Origin: Sinotaia quadrata | Lineage: Eukaryota > Mollusca > Gastropoda > Architaenioglossa > Viviparidae | Assembly (NCBI GenBank): GCA_028829895.1 | Contig: CM054178.1 | Location: forward strand, 100,802,058 to 100,866,057 | Direction of reading: 5' to 3' | Length of the DNA: 64,000 nt | Shown: positions 25,796 through 38,663 of the stretch, in pieces | How the letters are laid out: each line of letters opens with the position of its first letter | Numbering within the stretch: the stretch's first letter is position 1 | Notes under the pieces: generated by a model | Seen by the model: only the letters and a program-made list of their open reading frames with translations | What the model was told of the DNA's origin: nothing | Database searches by the model: none | Made by a program: the position numbers and the translations under genes

Positions 25796-26175
25796 GAATC
25801 ATTACAAGACTTGAAGCAAATATCAACATCCCAAACACTCACAGAAGAAAGCTTTGATTTTTCACCCAGTGGGGAGCTTCTTCTTGCAGGTAACATTGCT
25901 GAAGGATATGCTGCTACAGACATATCTGCTGCATCAACACTTAGTCTGCGCCCTCCACATGGTGGACTAGCCACTGCCATTTCCACACATGGCTATAACA
26001 TTGAGTTCCAGCGAGCACTAGAACGAGCTGCCAAGGGGAGGCAAACAGAGACAGTATGTCTTTTCAAACCAGAAAACACATCCCTTGGCTTTAGTGTAGT
26101 TGGGCTTAAGGATGAAGAGGAAGGAGAACTTGGCATTTATGTGCAAGATATTCAGCCATCTGGCATAGCAGCACA
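25796..26175 (+). CDS. Patj/MPDZ-like scaffold, linker and first half of PDZ1
   Basis: The 380-nt exon starts ESLQDLKQ, runs through a Ser/Thr-rich linker of about 85 residues, then reads FQRALERAAKGRQTETVCLF, SLGFSVVGLKDEEEGELGIY and VQDIQPSGIAA. SLGF is the carboxylate-binding loop of a PDZ domain, and the phrase LGFSVVGL...GELGI.VQ.IQ matches PDZ1 of MPDZ/Patj rather than other PDZ proteins. The exon stops mid-domain at donor GTAAGC (26176), two bases into a codon (CA-, likely His), where the family continues with RDGRL. This exon and the preceding ones give about 178 residues of a protein that is usually over 1,000 residues with many PDZ domains. Codon use and GC are clearly higher than in the flanking introns. 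Confidence 0.9.
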
Positions 26176-27187
26176 GTAAGCAGTCTTATTATTTTTTAAA
26201 TATAATTTGTTTTAATTCAAAACTTTTATTGAAAATATTTCTTTGAATGTTGATATGGTAAGTGGTGCAGTGTGTACCAACATGTAGAGAATGCTATTAG
26301 GGTGAGCACTGTAGGCCAGAATACATGAGTTTGTCACCCTCCATGCAAAAGTCAAACTGTTTGTAAGATATTGTTTGATGTGGGGGTGTGAGCCACAGTT
26401 TACTGAGCCAGATTTTGATTGACTGCTGGTTTTGCATTTACCAGTAAGTTCATCTTTGGTAGACTTCAAATCTAACTAATCTCTGGTTAAATTAAGATAT
26501 GATGCAAACATTTGTTAGCATAAAGTTTTAACTGTTCAACACACTCCAAATATTGATACAATAGATACACACTGGAAACTGTATAATCTGGCCTAAGCTG
26601 TGCAGAAGGGTATTGAGAAATAACAAAGAATTTATATTGTTGGAGGTTTAAAAGAAAGATTAAAAAATGTTTTGATACAACTTCACATATATATATTTAT
26701 TGTGAAAGTGTACATAAAACGTACATCATGAAACATATCATGTTCACAAATTAACAAATTCAGAAACATCTTTGTGCATCACTAATGCCATACATTTTTT
26801 GTCAACTGTCATGATACATTATGTTACAAAGCTGCGTACTTCATAAAATCTGCATGAGTGTGTTTCAGTTTCACTTCAGTGTTTCAATTTCAGTTCAATT
26901 CAGCAAACAATTTATATAAAATAATTTATATGCCATGGCATTAAATTGATGTGGAAAGAAGATTGATTTATATTATACTTATATATGTTTTAATATAATT
27001 ATTTTATATAATGTCTACATTATCATTTAATATGAACTAATTATGAAAATATCAACTTATGTGGACATTTTTTTCCAAATCTGTCAAGATTAGTTTTGTT
27101 TTCATAATGACATAATCACCATAGTTACACTTTATAAATAATAGACTCAATGAATAACAGTAACATGAATAGTATTAATATGTCTAA

Positions 27188-27475
27188 CCATTTGAATCCA
27201 GTCATTATTAAGTGATGCACTTGTGAAGAACAAGTTTTAAATTTAACCTTAACTGAGAAAAGGTTTGGGGTTATTTATTTTGTTTCCATTTGAATCCAGT
27301 CATTATAAGTGATGCAATTGTGAAGAACAAGTTTTAAATTTAACCTTAACTGAGAATAGGTTTGGTGTTATTTATTTTGTTTCCATTTGAATCCAGTCAT
27401 TATACGTGATGCAATTGTGAAAAACAAGTTTTAAATTTAACCTTAACTGAGAATAGTTTTGGTGTTATTTATTTG
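27188..27475. repeat. 97-bp tandem repeat, three copies
   Basis: Each copy begins CCATTTGAATCCAGTCATTA and contains TTTAACCTTAACTGAGAA. Copies start at 27188, 27286 and 27383; the last is cut short. Very low divergence indicates recent duplication. Confidence 0.93.
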
Positions 27476-28863
27476 AATCAGCTGCAGACAATAGTAGCTC
27501 TAGGTCAGTACTGAACTTGGTTTACACTGACAGACAGTTGTCAATATCAGTGGATCAGGAAAGAAATGAATGGTTAATACAACTGAATGGTAAATTAATT
27601 TTTGTTTTTATAGCTTTTTATTTCTAGTGCATATTAGAATAAGTTGTTTCCCTTGCAAGGGAAAAATTTGTGAAGCATTGTCATTTAGAACTGATCTACC
27701 TAGCAACAATACTTACCCTAAACATCATTTTGTATAACTGAGGTCAATTTGTTTGAATTAAATTGCAGTGAACTCTAGACTGTTAAATTAACCCTTTTTT
27801 AACACAATTTAATACAATTGGATGTTGTTTGCTGCCCAAATTCTTAAAATATTTTGTATGTCTTCATAGAATTTATCATAAAATGTGAAAAGCATATTTC
27901 TTTGCTTATGATAACATTAACTTATGAATAGTATGACTGAAGAAAAGACAGTGCTTAAAAGTAATCTCATTTTTCATTCTTCAAAGCTGATTATTGGGTT
28001 TGCTTATAAAGTTATGTTTTATACTATAATTTATTGCTTAGAAATTAACTGATGAAATTAAAATAATGTAGATTAGAAGATATGTTTTTTATTGCTGGAT
28101 AAGCATTTACAAGCAATATCAATCTTTTTCTGAACCCTTACTCTGACGGTTTTTAATGTTCAGCAAAATTAAAGGGGATGTAACTCTTCCATGCTTGCAA
28201 TATATAATTTTTCTCTAATTATCTCTCTTTTGTGAGTGTGGAGGAGGTAGCAATTAAAAAAATAAATAAATAAATAAAAGCTCAGAAAATTTTACAGGGA
28301 ATAAATCAGAAATTGTTTCAGAAGCTCATTACTTTGAAATGGCAGAAGTGTAGACAATATTGGTTCATAATTTTGAATTTTTTTAGCTGTACTAGTTAGG
28401 ATGCTCCTTTCAGAAAATATTTTCTGGAATTAACAGTACATGATCTGTCTCTCTCTCTCCCTTCCCATTCTCCTGTGATATAATCAATATTTAACACTGA
28501 CAGAAATTTTAAGAAAAACTTTTTTTCCTATATGAAAGAGTTAGTTGTGTAATGTGTTGAGAAGATTCCCCCTTCCCCACTTTTCAATTCTGTGCCTACT
28601 TGATAATTACTCTGTGCAGAGCATCTCTCAGGTTAGTGACCCCTCAGTACTCACACTATAGTGAGTAGCAGGCTTGGCATAGATAGATTCTTTCTTTCTT
28701 CTTACATATTTTCTGGATGTGGAAGCACATATGAAGTAAACCTATCCAGCCGATGCACATACACACAGCTTGTTTTCTTCACTTTTTACTTACATCATTA
28801 TATCATGAGTATAGAAAGTTCTGAGGAATAGGACAGATCTCCAGAAATGATACTTGGGTCCCC

Positions 28864-28917
<54 letters not shown>
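28864..28917. repeat. (TA)n(GA)n compound microsatellite
   Basis: About 23 bp TA then about 30 bp GA. The flanks are themselves duplicated: related ATCTCCAGAAATGA-CTTGGGTCCC and ATCCAGAATTGA-CTTGGATCCC phrases stand on each side. Confidence 0.92.
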
Positions 28918-28921
<4 letters not shown>

Positions 28922-29191
28922 AGAATTGACACTTGGATCCCTTTTACTAGATCCCTTTCACACTACCAGATCTGAATAGATATTTTGTTGCCATTGGAAT
29001 AGAGCACATAATTGCTTTGAACTGTTAATTTTACTGCATCATGAGGTAAGATCAAGTACTTTATATTTATATTATAGTAATTTTAAGCTTAGAAAATAAT
29101 TTGTTGTTATACAATTATGTTATAGATGGAAAGTGAGAACTTAGTGACTGTCATAAACTTGCTTTACAGAGTGATCTTCATACTTATTGAC

Positions 29192-30128
29192 TGTCATTAA
29201 TGTTGCAGTTATGAGGAAATATTATTAAAATTTTTATTTTCTCTCTCTAAGTGTCCTCATACTCTAAACAATTAAGGAAACAGCCAATTTAGTTTAAACA
29301 AAGAAAGGGGATAAAATAACCATTTGGTCAACAATGTGAAATGCTAGCTGAGGTAGAAACACTGTTTCATGCCGTGGAATGGAAAAGTGTAATTAACTTT
29401 CGAGGGATGCACGCGTTTACCCCTCTGGTCAGAGTTGCCAGCGCAATAAATCTGTCAGTACGTGGATAAGCCACCGAGACACTAATTTTGTCTGTGAGAA
29501 GACAGACTCTGAGTTTTGAAATGTAACTTATTTTTAAGAATCACCATTATAAAAGTTTGGTTGTTTAAGTTGATATTGTTATTGTGAAATTACTTGTTGA
29601 AATAGAATTTGAGTAATTGGAAAGTTAAGATTTATATTACTATAGTTAAATGTGTTAGTTTGTGTGTACAACCCCCTTTCTTGCTATGACTAGTGTACTC
29701 TTGCCAGGTGGCGATGAGTCGCCATAGTAACTGTAGTTTTAAAAACAAAATAAAAATAATGTGCTCTCTGAGATTTGTTTGTGCTCTGAACTAGATAGTC
29801 AGGCAAATGGATATGTCATCCAAAGGTGCCAACTTAGAATTCGATACTTGGCACTAAATGGAAGTGGACAGTCAGGATATTCACCAGCACATACGTGCAG
29901 TGCTGGATGGGGGTACCATGTGCTGGAGGGTGTGTGTTCTAATCAGCTCAGTGAAAATGATGTACAAGAACTTTGCGCATAAAAGGGGATGATGGAGACA
30001 GAAACAACGAGAAACACCGAAAATGTAGAGATTGGTAGAGGGGTGAAAAGACCCTCTGATAGAGTTTCTCCCAGCTTTTTTTGTACCAAGGACTTTATAG
30101 GCTGGGAGCGCTAGAGAACTCTTGGACA
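29192..30128 (+). mobile_element. LTR-like element, copy B
   Basis: Same family as 6266-7171. It shares TATGAGGAAAT, CTCTAAGTGTC-TCATACTC, AACAGCCAA, GGTGGCGATGAGTC, CAAGGACT and the CATAAAAG box (29978-29985). Start TGTCATTAA is clear; the end is placed at CTTGGACA by comparison with copy A but no flanking 5-bp duplication was found. It could be one LTR of a longer element, since GC-richer non-host-looking sequence follows to about 31.4 kb. Confidence 0.6.
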
Positions 30129-31420
30129 CGCAATAGAGTGCCAGACGTCTACCCGGCTGTATTTTGAAGGCGCGCCGTCAAAAGATCAAGATGGACCAGT
30201 TGTACAGACTTGTACGGACAGTCTTCTCGGGTTCTTCAAAGACTCTGTGCAAAGACCGCGGGCAATCGATTATTTTCCATGCAGATATGGGTTCTGGTGG
30301 ACGTATAATGTTGCGGCACTGGGATATATTGCAGGAAGCAGTCAGCGGTCATGCATGGCATGCCGCAGAAAAAACGGCAAGGTTGACTGTTAAGTAACGT
30401 GAAGAGAAGAGATGAGGAACGTAAGAGAAAAGGAGAAACATAATGAGATGAGAAGAAATGAGGAATGGAACGAGTAGTAACGAGAAAACGTAACAAGAGT
30501 CGAGAAATAGGCCTAATAGGAGCGCAGCAGCGAGAGTGTGAAACAGTAGCAGCCGTCGTAGCAGTGAGGACGGCCATATTTGGGTTCTAGGGAGCAAACC
30601 ATGACGTCGACGGTGTTTTTGTGTATCACCAAACCCCACCAGCACGAGGAGAAAGTGACAATAACTATGTGAGCAGAAAAATATTAACTAGTGTAGAAAT
30701 CTCAGAGCACATAAACCTAAAACTTAAAACTAAAGCTTAGAACCTTAATTAAGAATCAAACCTTAAATTAAAAATAAACCTTAAAATTAAATCTACATTT
30801 ATAAGTGACGAATCATTTTAACATTTATAAGAAAATGCTGATGTGACTATCTTGAGAAGGACTTGCAAGTCGAATGACATTGTTTACTGTTGAACTATTG
30901 AATTTTGATAGAGGAGCAGTGGCTCCAGAACTTATAAATAATGACTGCTATTTTATGATAAATAATGCTTAACTTATTTAGAAATAGTACTGCAGGAAGA
31001 ATCTTGAATTTTGTATTTCTTTTATTTTATTCATCATTCTTTCTTTCTTTTCTTTCCCCCTACCCACGGGTGTGAGTTGTGGATGGCTGATTAACCAACG
31101 TGTGAGAGGAAACCCATAGATCAATAAATTTGAATTTATACTTTGACATTGAGACTTTTCCTGTCTATAGTTTTGAGTGTGGTTGTGGTCGTTGTTATAC
31201 GTTGTGTCATCTGTGCCGTCTACACTTCACCCTTACCCGTATGCAATCACACATGCAAACATGTCGGCAATGCGTAACCTACATGCAGAATAAAATTCGA
31301 GCCAAACAACCATCTTGGTATTCTGTGTGTGGATCTGTAATAATATTTATGCAAGTCCTACGTGGCGTCGACTAGCCACCACCCTCCTTTCTTGAGAGAG
31401 AAGGTGGGGGGGTGACAATC
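30129..31420. other. GC-richer sequence, possibly inside a larger mobile element
   Basis: Follows copy B without a break and ends in a hairpin-prone CCACCCTCC / GGAGGGTGG-like patch with GTGACA at about 31409-31414. The open frames here (for example 30164-30397, 30236-30577 on the minus strand) match no family I know. Purine-rich tract 30400-30490 (AGA/GAG-rich). Confidence 0.35.
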
Positions 31421-34400
31421 AACTTCCACACACACAATAGAGTGATCTTTTATGACACTATAACTTTAGTTTTAGTATTATTTACACAGGTCTATTATTA
31501 ACTGTAGCATTTTGTCTTTGTTTTAACATCTATTTCAATCTTCCCTTTTACTGCTGTGATATAACCAGCACTGAACACCAACAGTTCAAAGTGAGAAATT
31601 TTCTTTTTAATCAGTGACTAGATTAGTAGAAATGTAGTATCAAGAAACTTCTTTCCTCAGTTGTGCAGTCAATATTTGGGAATGTGGAGCCTGCATCACC
31701 AGCATGTCCTCTTTGTACTTAATTTAGGCTGTAGGGATAGGCAGAAGCTTAGCCTAGATCCATTAAAATTCCTTGAAGTGCTTGTAGGATGCAATCACAG
31801 CAGCTTATCATTGTCAGTGCCTGTGCACTATCTCTTTAGTTATGAAACTTGAAATTGTGAGATTTTCTAGAACTCTTATCTGAAACTTTATAAATAGCCA
31901 AAACATGAATAGTTAGCCTGTGCCAATTTATAGATGGTTGTATGCTTTGAGCTGTTATTTGTTCTGATCAGCTAGTTTTACTGCATCCTGAGCAGTTTTG
32001 AGTTGAGAGATTTTTTACTGACACTCTTACACAAGTATATACAGAGTTTGGCTCCTGCTTGGACCAATTTTGTTGAAAGGCTTCCTGCTGCATCCCAGAC
32101 ATAAGCTGTTATTTTAGCTACCTGTCTCCCTCATTCCATCCTAGACATAACTGTCAGGCATTCATCCATAGTTAGCAGTCCTGTCTAGGAAGCATCTTGT
32201 ATTTGACTACAGTGTGTTTAGAAGTATCTACTGTACTGGAGATAAAGCAGATTCACCATCCCATTGGAGATAAAACTTTGCAAGTCATATTAGAGAGTGT
32301 AAACTTATTCACTCTCAAAAACTTGTGCTCATTTAATAGAGTGAACTCTCATGTACTAGAAGCTATAGTTTTATTTATATAGATTATGAATATTTATTGT
32401 GTCAATTGTAACTTTATCTTTATTATAACATCTTTAAGCAACCAGTGGTTTCAATCTACCCTTTTGTTATATATGCTCTTTTGTCTATGCCTCTCTAGGC
32501 ATGATTGTGGGTGAGCTTATACCTGTTTACCAAACTGATGAGTGACACATCATGTTGCTTTGTAATTAATTATAAATATGCCCAAATTGTGGTACAAATA
32601 GAGTGAATGTAGCGTACAAGATCAACAGCATTGTATTCACCCATTCATACATCACAGTAGCTTATTATTATTATCATTCTTCAGACTATTCTGTCCATTA
32701 TTTACACTATTTAGATGTGAGTAGGGGCAAGTTGATAAATATCTATCAGTCTTTCTGGTGTGTGACCACTTATGTTAGTTTGTTAGTGTGTATCTGCCTA
32801 AGTTGGAGTGGAGTGAGTGTGACACATGGCACCATCATCTATAGTCACATCCTCCCTCCCATGCGTACATCACATTCTCCCCAAACCCTATTTGTTATCT
32901 CAAGCTTAGTATGGCTACTTCAGTTTCATATTGCACCAGCTATAATTTATTGTCCTGCAATTTTCATCCATTTGTTTCCTTGGTAATTATTTTTTTTTCT
33001 ATTTGATTGACTATCTACTTTAGAATGCAGAGTGTATTAACTCTGTTTCTGTCATTTCAGATGGCATGGGTTGAAACAGTTTGTTTCATATTCTTGAGGA
33101 AAATTTAGGTGTTTATCTAGCTTATACCTAAAAGTTTGAACACTATAGAAAGCAGATAGGCTTAGCTTGCAGGGCATTTTCTCTTGTTTATATCTGAATA
33201 AACTGGCTTAATTCAGACTAGATTGTGATCACTAAGTCTTTGAAATATGTAGCCTGCACATAGAAATACATTTGTTTCTATTTTAATTATTACTCTAGTA
33301 AAATTCCTTTCATTTTTCTTGACACTTTTTTTTAACAGTTGACACTTGTAATTATAAATAATACTAATTTATTATAATCACGAGTATTCTTTATGTCACC
33401 TGTAAATTAAAAAATAGGAGCAGAATATTTACAGCCTTTGTGAAATAATATATTTATATATGCACATAAATAGTATTCTTAAGGAGAAACATTGAAATAA
33501 AATTTATTCTGAATATATTTAATGTTTAGGTTCTTTAATTTTAATTGTTTAAATTCTTTAAAATAAATGTATCATCTTTTATTATACAATGAGTATTGTA
33601 GGTTACATTTTAACAGTTTGCTGAATAAATATATTATATTACACTTTAAAACATTGATACATCTATTTAGTAAGTGAGAAATTGAAACCAAATATAGATT
33701 CAGTTAGCACTTTTCTTTCTTTTCTTTTTTACACTCTTTATAAATAGACTTTTCTGAAGAACTTGTATGTCCTTTGACTTATTTACTCTTCTAATTTAAA
33801 GTACAATATTCCACAGATTTAAAATTGTTTATTTGTGAATCATTACAAGTGTATATCATCATTATTGGATATGGTGAGATTACTCAAGATGAAAAATTAC
33901 AAAATTTGTAACATTTTGAAATCACATAATTAAAACACAACTGTACTTTATTAGTTTATATGGTGTATAGCATGTGATATATATCCAAATACAGAGTGCT
34001 TTAAGAAATTTAAAAAAGAGATATATTAAAAGAATCATTGATTATGATGATTTTTAATGAATTTAAAACAATAAAAGTGTTTACAATTAAATTGTTATGC
34101 AATAAGACTGATTAATAATGTGTGTTACATGTACTACATTGTAATGTGTGGGTTGAGAGTTAACAAATTCAGAACTTGTGTTGAAAAATTGATTTAAATT
34201 ATGAAGTTTATTTAGGATGTTAATATATTCTATTCCTGTTTATTGTTCAGGACTCCCATCCATTTACATATAAAGATGAAATTGTAAATGAAAAGAGCTA
34301 AACACAATAATAAAATCACTTACATATAAATACACTACATGTCTTTAAACAAACTACTGAAACACATAAAAAATCTACAGGAAATAAAACAAAGCAGTGA

Positions 34401-35562
34401 AGCCAATGCAAAATAACAATAAGGAAATAAGAAACAGAAGTAAAACTGATTTAGGAATATACATGCAGTTTGAATTCACCATAACTAGAAAGAAGGTGAT
34501 TTTTTTTTTGCTAATTACAAAGGTGTCTTGAGAGCCCTTGTGAAAAAAGCTATGTTCTCTTTGGTTTTAGCTCAAAAGACAACACTTTGTAGATAGATGT
34601 ATCTTGATAAGCAAATGAATGTTGACCTTGTGATTTTAACTTTACGTTGGAGTGTTGACAATGTAAGTATATATATGATGAGGAAGACATACTTTTAGTA
34701 AGTGTTACATGTGAAATTAGATAGTTATTTTGTGTTGGAACCTGTCATTGAAGGATAACAAAGAGAAAGTATCTTGTTTTGTTGTTCTACTGCAAACAAA
34801 TAGCCAGTTGAAGACTGGGGAAGGGGAGTGATGTGTTTGGTGCTAAAAGAATAATCTTTGTAGCAACATTTTCAACCATTTGAAGTTACTTTTTAGAAGA
34901 CACATTGTTAGACCAGAGAGAAGACAGTAATCAGAATGAGAGAGTAGCAGCAAAAACGCAAAGGTTTACATAGCATCAGCTGTGAAAAAATTGTGAATTG
35001 TGCTTATTCACCTCAACTCCCTGCTACAAGTATTGAAGACATATTTTTTTTGTTTGGTAGGGAGAGAGAAGTGTTCCCATTATTTTCATTGTTTTTTGAT
35101 TGAGGAAAGGATTTAGAAACAATTTCAAAGATATAATTATGCTTTTCTTAAGTATTAAAATTAATGTCACTGAGCAAGAGTAATGAATTCAACTCCACAA
35201 TCTTTATTTTCATAATTTTTCAACATGAGCAAACACCCACTCAGAACAGCTATTATGCTGGGCAACAACGAATTTGCTGTCTAAGATTTTTTGACGGATT
35301 TATTGACAGTTTTATTGTGCTGGATCCAAAACTGACATCGATATTGTTCAGTCAGGTCAACTTTTTGAGCTATTTTTGATCAACATTTTGATCTATTGCG
35401 ACAATTTTTTTTTTAACATATAAGGGTATTTTCTATTTATAGTAAAATCCTTTCTTATTCTTAAAACAAATTGTAATTTGTTTTACATAATTATGAAGAG
35501 GTTACATAAGCTAATTTTTGAATAATTGAGATAAATGATATTTTTCTTCTTTAGGTAAAGAA
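31421..35562. other. AT-rich stretch, no gene recognised
   Basis: Open frames at 31661-31852, 32197-32382, 32603-32986 and 35164-35379 have no domain features, codon pattern or splice context that I can support. May be intron of the Patj-like gene. Confidence 0.45.
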
Positions 35563-36535
35563 ATGGAATCGGCCAAAAGACATTGCAGAAATAAACCTGA
35601 TGTATTTTGCTACATCTATGGCGAATACACCATTGTTCCTAACAGGAATACAGCAACAGGTTTGATAAAGCATGCATACCATGCTTATTTTGTTATAAAA
35701 CTTGGTGATCAGGATAAAGTTTGGGTGCCACACATGGTATGCAAGACATGCACCGAGAATCTTCGTCATTAGACCAAGGGTAAGAAGAGTTATCTGAAGT
35801 TTGGAATTCCTATGGTTTAGAGGGAACCAACAAACCATGTCACTGACTGCTACTTCTGCACTATTGATGTGAATGGCATTAACAGAAAAAACCGGAGCAG
35901 CCTTAAGTATCCTGATCTTGAATCAGAAGTATGTCCAGTAGCTCATTGTGATGAAATTCCAGTACCTGTCCCTGGAGAACTTACCGACATTAATGAAGAA
36001 GATTTCTCTAGTGTTGAAGAATATTAAGAAGAAGACTTAGTGGTTCTTGATGGTGTTCCAAATCCTTTTTCACAAAAGGAGCTAAATGATCTAGTTCGTG
36101 ATCTCAGCTTGTCAAAGTCATCTGAACTGTTGGCATCCAGATTGAGGGAAAAAACGTCTTTTTTGACAGTGTTCGCAACACCTTCTACCGCAACAGACAT
36201 CAAGAGTATCTCAGTTTTTTCTCTACAGAGAAGGACCTAGTGTACTGTACAGATATTGTGCAACTTCTGCACAAGCTTGGAGTGCCACAGTATAAACCTG
36301 AAGATTGGAGATTGTTCATTGACAGCAGCAAGCGATCACTGAAATGTGTTCTGCTACACAGTGGTAACCAGTTTGCCTCTGTACCTCTAGCTCACTCAAC
36401 TACACTGAAGGAGAAGTATGAAGCGATGAAGTATGTGCTGGAAAAAATTCGTTATGATCAGTGTGGATGGTTACTTTGTGTTGACCTGAAAACAGCCCTG
36501 AAAATGAAAAAAAAGTCCCACTAGCCTTTGGCTAG

Positions 36536-36602
36536 TAACTTAAAAATTTTAGTAGCCAAACTAAAAATTTTACTAGCCAAACTAAAATTTTTACTAACCA
36601 AT
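36536..36602. repeat. Subterminal repeats of the hAT element, left side
   Basis: Three spaced copies of an AGCCAA-ACTAAAAATTTT type unit (TAGCCAAACTAAAAATTTTA). The right side has related TAGTCGCCA units between 39130 and 39203. Such subterminal motifs are where hAT transposases usually bind. Confidence 0.65.
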
Positions 36603-36955
36603 TAAATTTTTTTCTACACAGTCAAAATAGCCTAACATAAAAAAATACTGTTTTGTTCAGGTAATCTGGGTGGTCATGTGGTTATTAGCTATAGTATCGT
36701 GTCAATTTTATTAATAAAAGTAGTAGCTAGATATTATTAAGATAATTTGGGGGGGGGGGAAGTTTGAGAGAGAGAGAGAGAGCGAATGATGTCAGTGTTA
36801 TACAAATCAATGTGTGATTTCATCTATGATATTTCAGTTTGAATTTTTAAAAATTTTCTGAAGAAGGTCTTTTACAACGAAAGCTCAATTTTGTGTTGTT
36901 TTACAGTGATGTTTTTATTTTTACTTTCAACTTAATCTGATAAAGTTATCAATAA

Positions 36956-38430
36956 TCAGTCATCATCATCATCATCTGCTGGGATCAGAATATCCGGCCA
37001 CTCAGTGTATTGTAACTTTCTAGGCCTGCCAGATGAATTTTTCCACTTGGCAGCAGAACTCTCAGGCTGGAAGTCTTCCAGTGGAGGACCATCTGCTGAG
37101 ATCCTGATGAGGTCTTCCAGGGTTTCAGTTGCTAGAGAGCTCCTGACATCACTCTTGATTCTTTTCTGGGTGGAGAAGATCCTCTCACACTGAGCTGAGC
37201 TGATGGGGAGGACAAGGAGGATCTGGACGAGGTGCAGCAAGTCCTTATAGTCAGACTTGTATGGCTCCTTGGTTAGCAGAGTAGCCCACAATGCTGAGTA
37301 GCTTTTGTCGCTAAACTCCCTCACCACCAGCATCTTCAAGCTACACCACTGTCCAAGCACCTTTCCTATTTCACACTTATTTCTTTCCAGTGATTCCTTG
37401 AACCAGTCCAAGAGTGTTTTGATCTCCTCTTCACCAAAGTCGACAAGGTGATTGTCATCTGAAGGCCAAGAATCATGGTTAAAGATCTTGAAGCTTGCAA
37501 CAGCTTTACTTTCACCACTCAACTCTACATCAGATGAAAGAAGGGCACTCATTCTGGTCTTCATTCCTTTCGGTGTGTGGGTAACCGTTGACTTGATGGC
37601 TTCCTTCAAAGAGTTTGGCAGACTAGAAATCATCTCTGTGGGCTCAACTTGAATATTAGCAGGCACATTGCTGAGAGCTACACCTTGAAACTGAAACTCT
37701 TCAGGGTTGGCTGCAACATTGCAAAGAAATTTATAAAGATAGCCCTGAGGTAGTGGCCTCATCATCAAGTTGTCCAGTCTGGCGATGGTGTTTTGCAGAG
37801 CTGAAACAGCAGTGGAAAAGATGGTCTTGTTTGACTGGAGGGTTTCACTCAGAGTGCTGATTATTTCAAAGAAATCCAGTAAAAAATGAGCCATGGTCAG
37901 AAATGAGAAAGTTTTCAGTCGCTTTGCAATATTCTGGGATCTCCCCTTGATTTCAGCATTATTGGAAGTGCTGGCAACATGCTTGCTGTGCTGTAGAACT
38001 ACCCCATACTGCACAATTTCACTTTTACTGTGTAGCAAGATGTGGAGAGCCTTTTGCAGATGAGGAGTCCATCTGGTGCCTTTCACCCTGGCAGGATTGC
38101 GGACATTGACTCCAAGTTCAGTGGCCAAGCTCTTTAGCTCTCTTCTGCTTTTTGGACTGAAGTGGTAGGTCTTGTAAATCCAGTGAAGAACATCAATCAC
38201 TTGCTCAGCATCTCTGCAGTTCTTCACCATTCCCATGACGGTCAGCTCTAAGCGATGAGGAAGACACCATATGGAGACAAGCCAAGGGCAGTCTCTTGTT
38301 AGTTTTGCTTTCACACCATTGTCTTTGCCTAAGTTTACACTGGCCCCATCAGCACAAAACCCAACCAGACGTTGCAAAAACTCAGGGTCGTCAATTGAGG
38401 AAAAGGCCTTCTTGACAGCAGTGAGGACAC
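36956..38430 (-). CDS. hAT transposase, catalytic and dimerisation part
   Basis: After an acceptor TTGTTTCAG the frame runs 490 residues: VLTAVKKAFSSIDDPEFLQR, then LVGFCADGASVNLGKDNGVK, which holds one of the hAT catalytic Asp residues (FCADGA). Next come CLPHRLEL, then KGTRWTPHLQKAL (the conserved RW). Near the C terminus is the hAT dimerisation motif LVLPISSAQCERIFSTQKRI, followed by KSDVRSSLATETLEDLIRIS; the protein ends in a run of Asp encoded by a CAT repeat. It resembles ZNF862/KIAA1586-type hAT proteins. It is uninterrupted, but the exon join to the N-terminal part is out of phase (this exon needs two bases to complete a codon), and the usual segment with the first catalytic Asp is missing. 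Confidence 0.88.
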
Positions 38431-38594
38431 CTGAAACAAGAAAATAAATTTTTTTAATATAAGTTACTATTTTTCGATTTATGTTGATTTTATATATGTG
38501 TCTCTGTGTGTGTTTATCTAGGTGTATGTGCTTTTTTATTTAAATAATGCATACATGTAATGTCTAATAAGTAATATATCTAAGCTACTAGTGT

Positions 38595-38658
38595 TGGGGA
38601 GAGAGAGAGGGAGGGAGAGAGAGAGAAAGAGAGAGGGAGAGAGAGAGGAGAAGGAGAT
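38595..38658. repeat. GA-rich low-complexity tract
   Basis: GAGAGA with GGGA interruptions, inside the hAT element at the place where transposase sequence is missing. Confidence 0.85.
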
Positions 38659-38663
38659 ATTAC

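Larger units (their letters stand above)
26176..29191 (+). other. Downstream of PDZ1 exon, presumed intron
   Basis: I searched by eye for the second half of PDZ1 (DGRL...GD.IL.ING) in the needed phase and did not find it here or further right. Contains the 97-bp tandem (27188-27475) and a TA/GA tract (28864-28917). The 85-residue minus-strand open frame at 26212-26469 shows no family features. Confidence 0.4.

Noticed and set aside
30236..30645. Two overlapping minus-strand open frames of about 100 residues
   Set aside because: They overlap in different frames over a purine-rich tract and match nothing; probably inside a repeat.
32603..32986. 127-residue plus-strand open frame
   Set aside because: No domain, no splice context, AT-rich composition like its surroundings; hydrophobic content expected from T-rich DNA.
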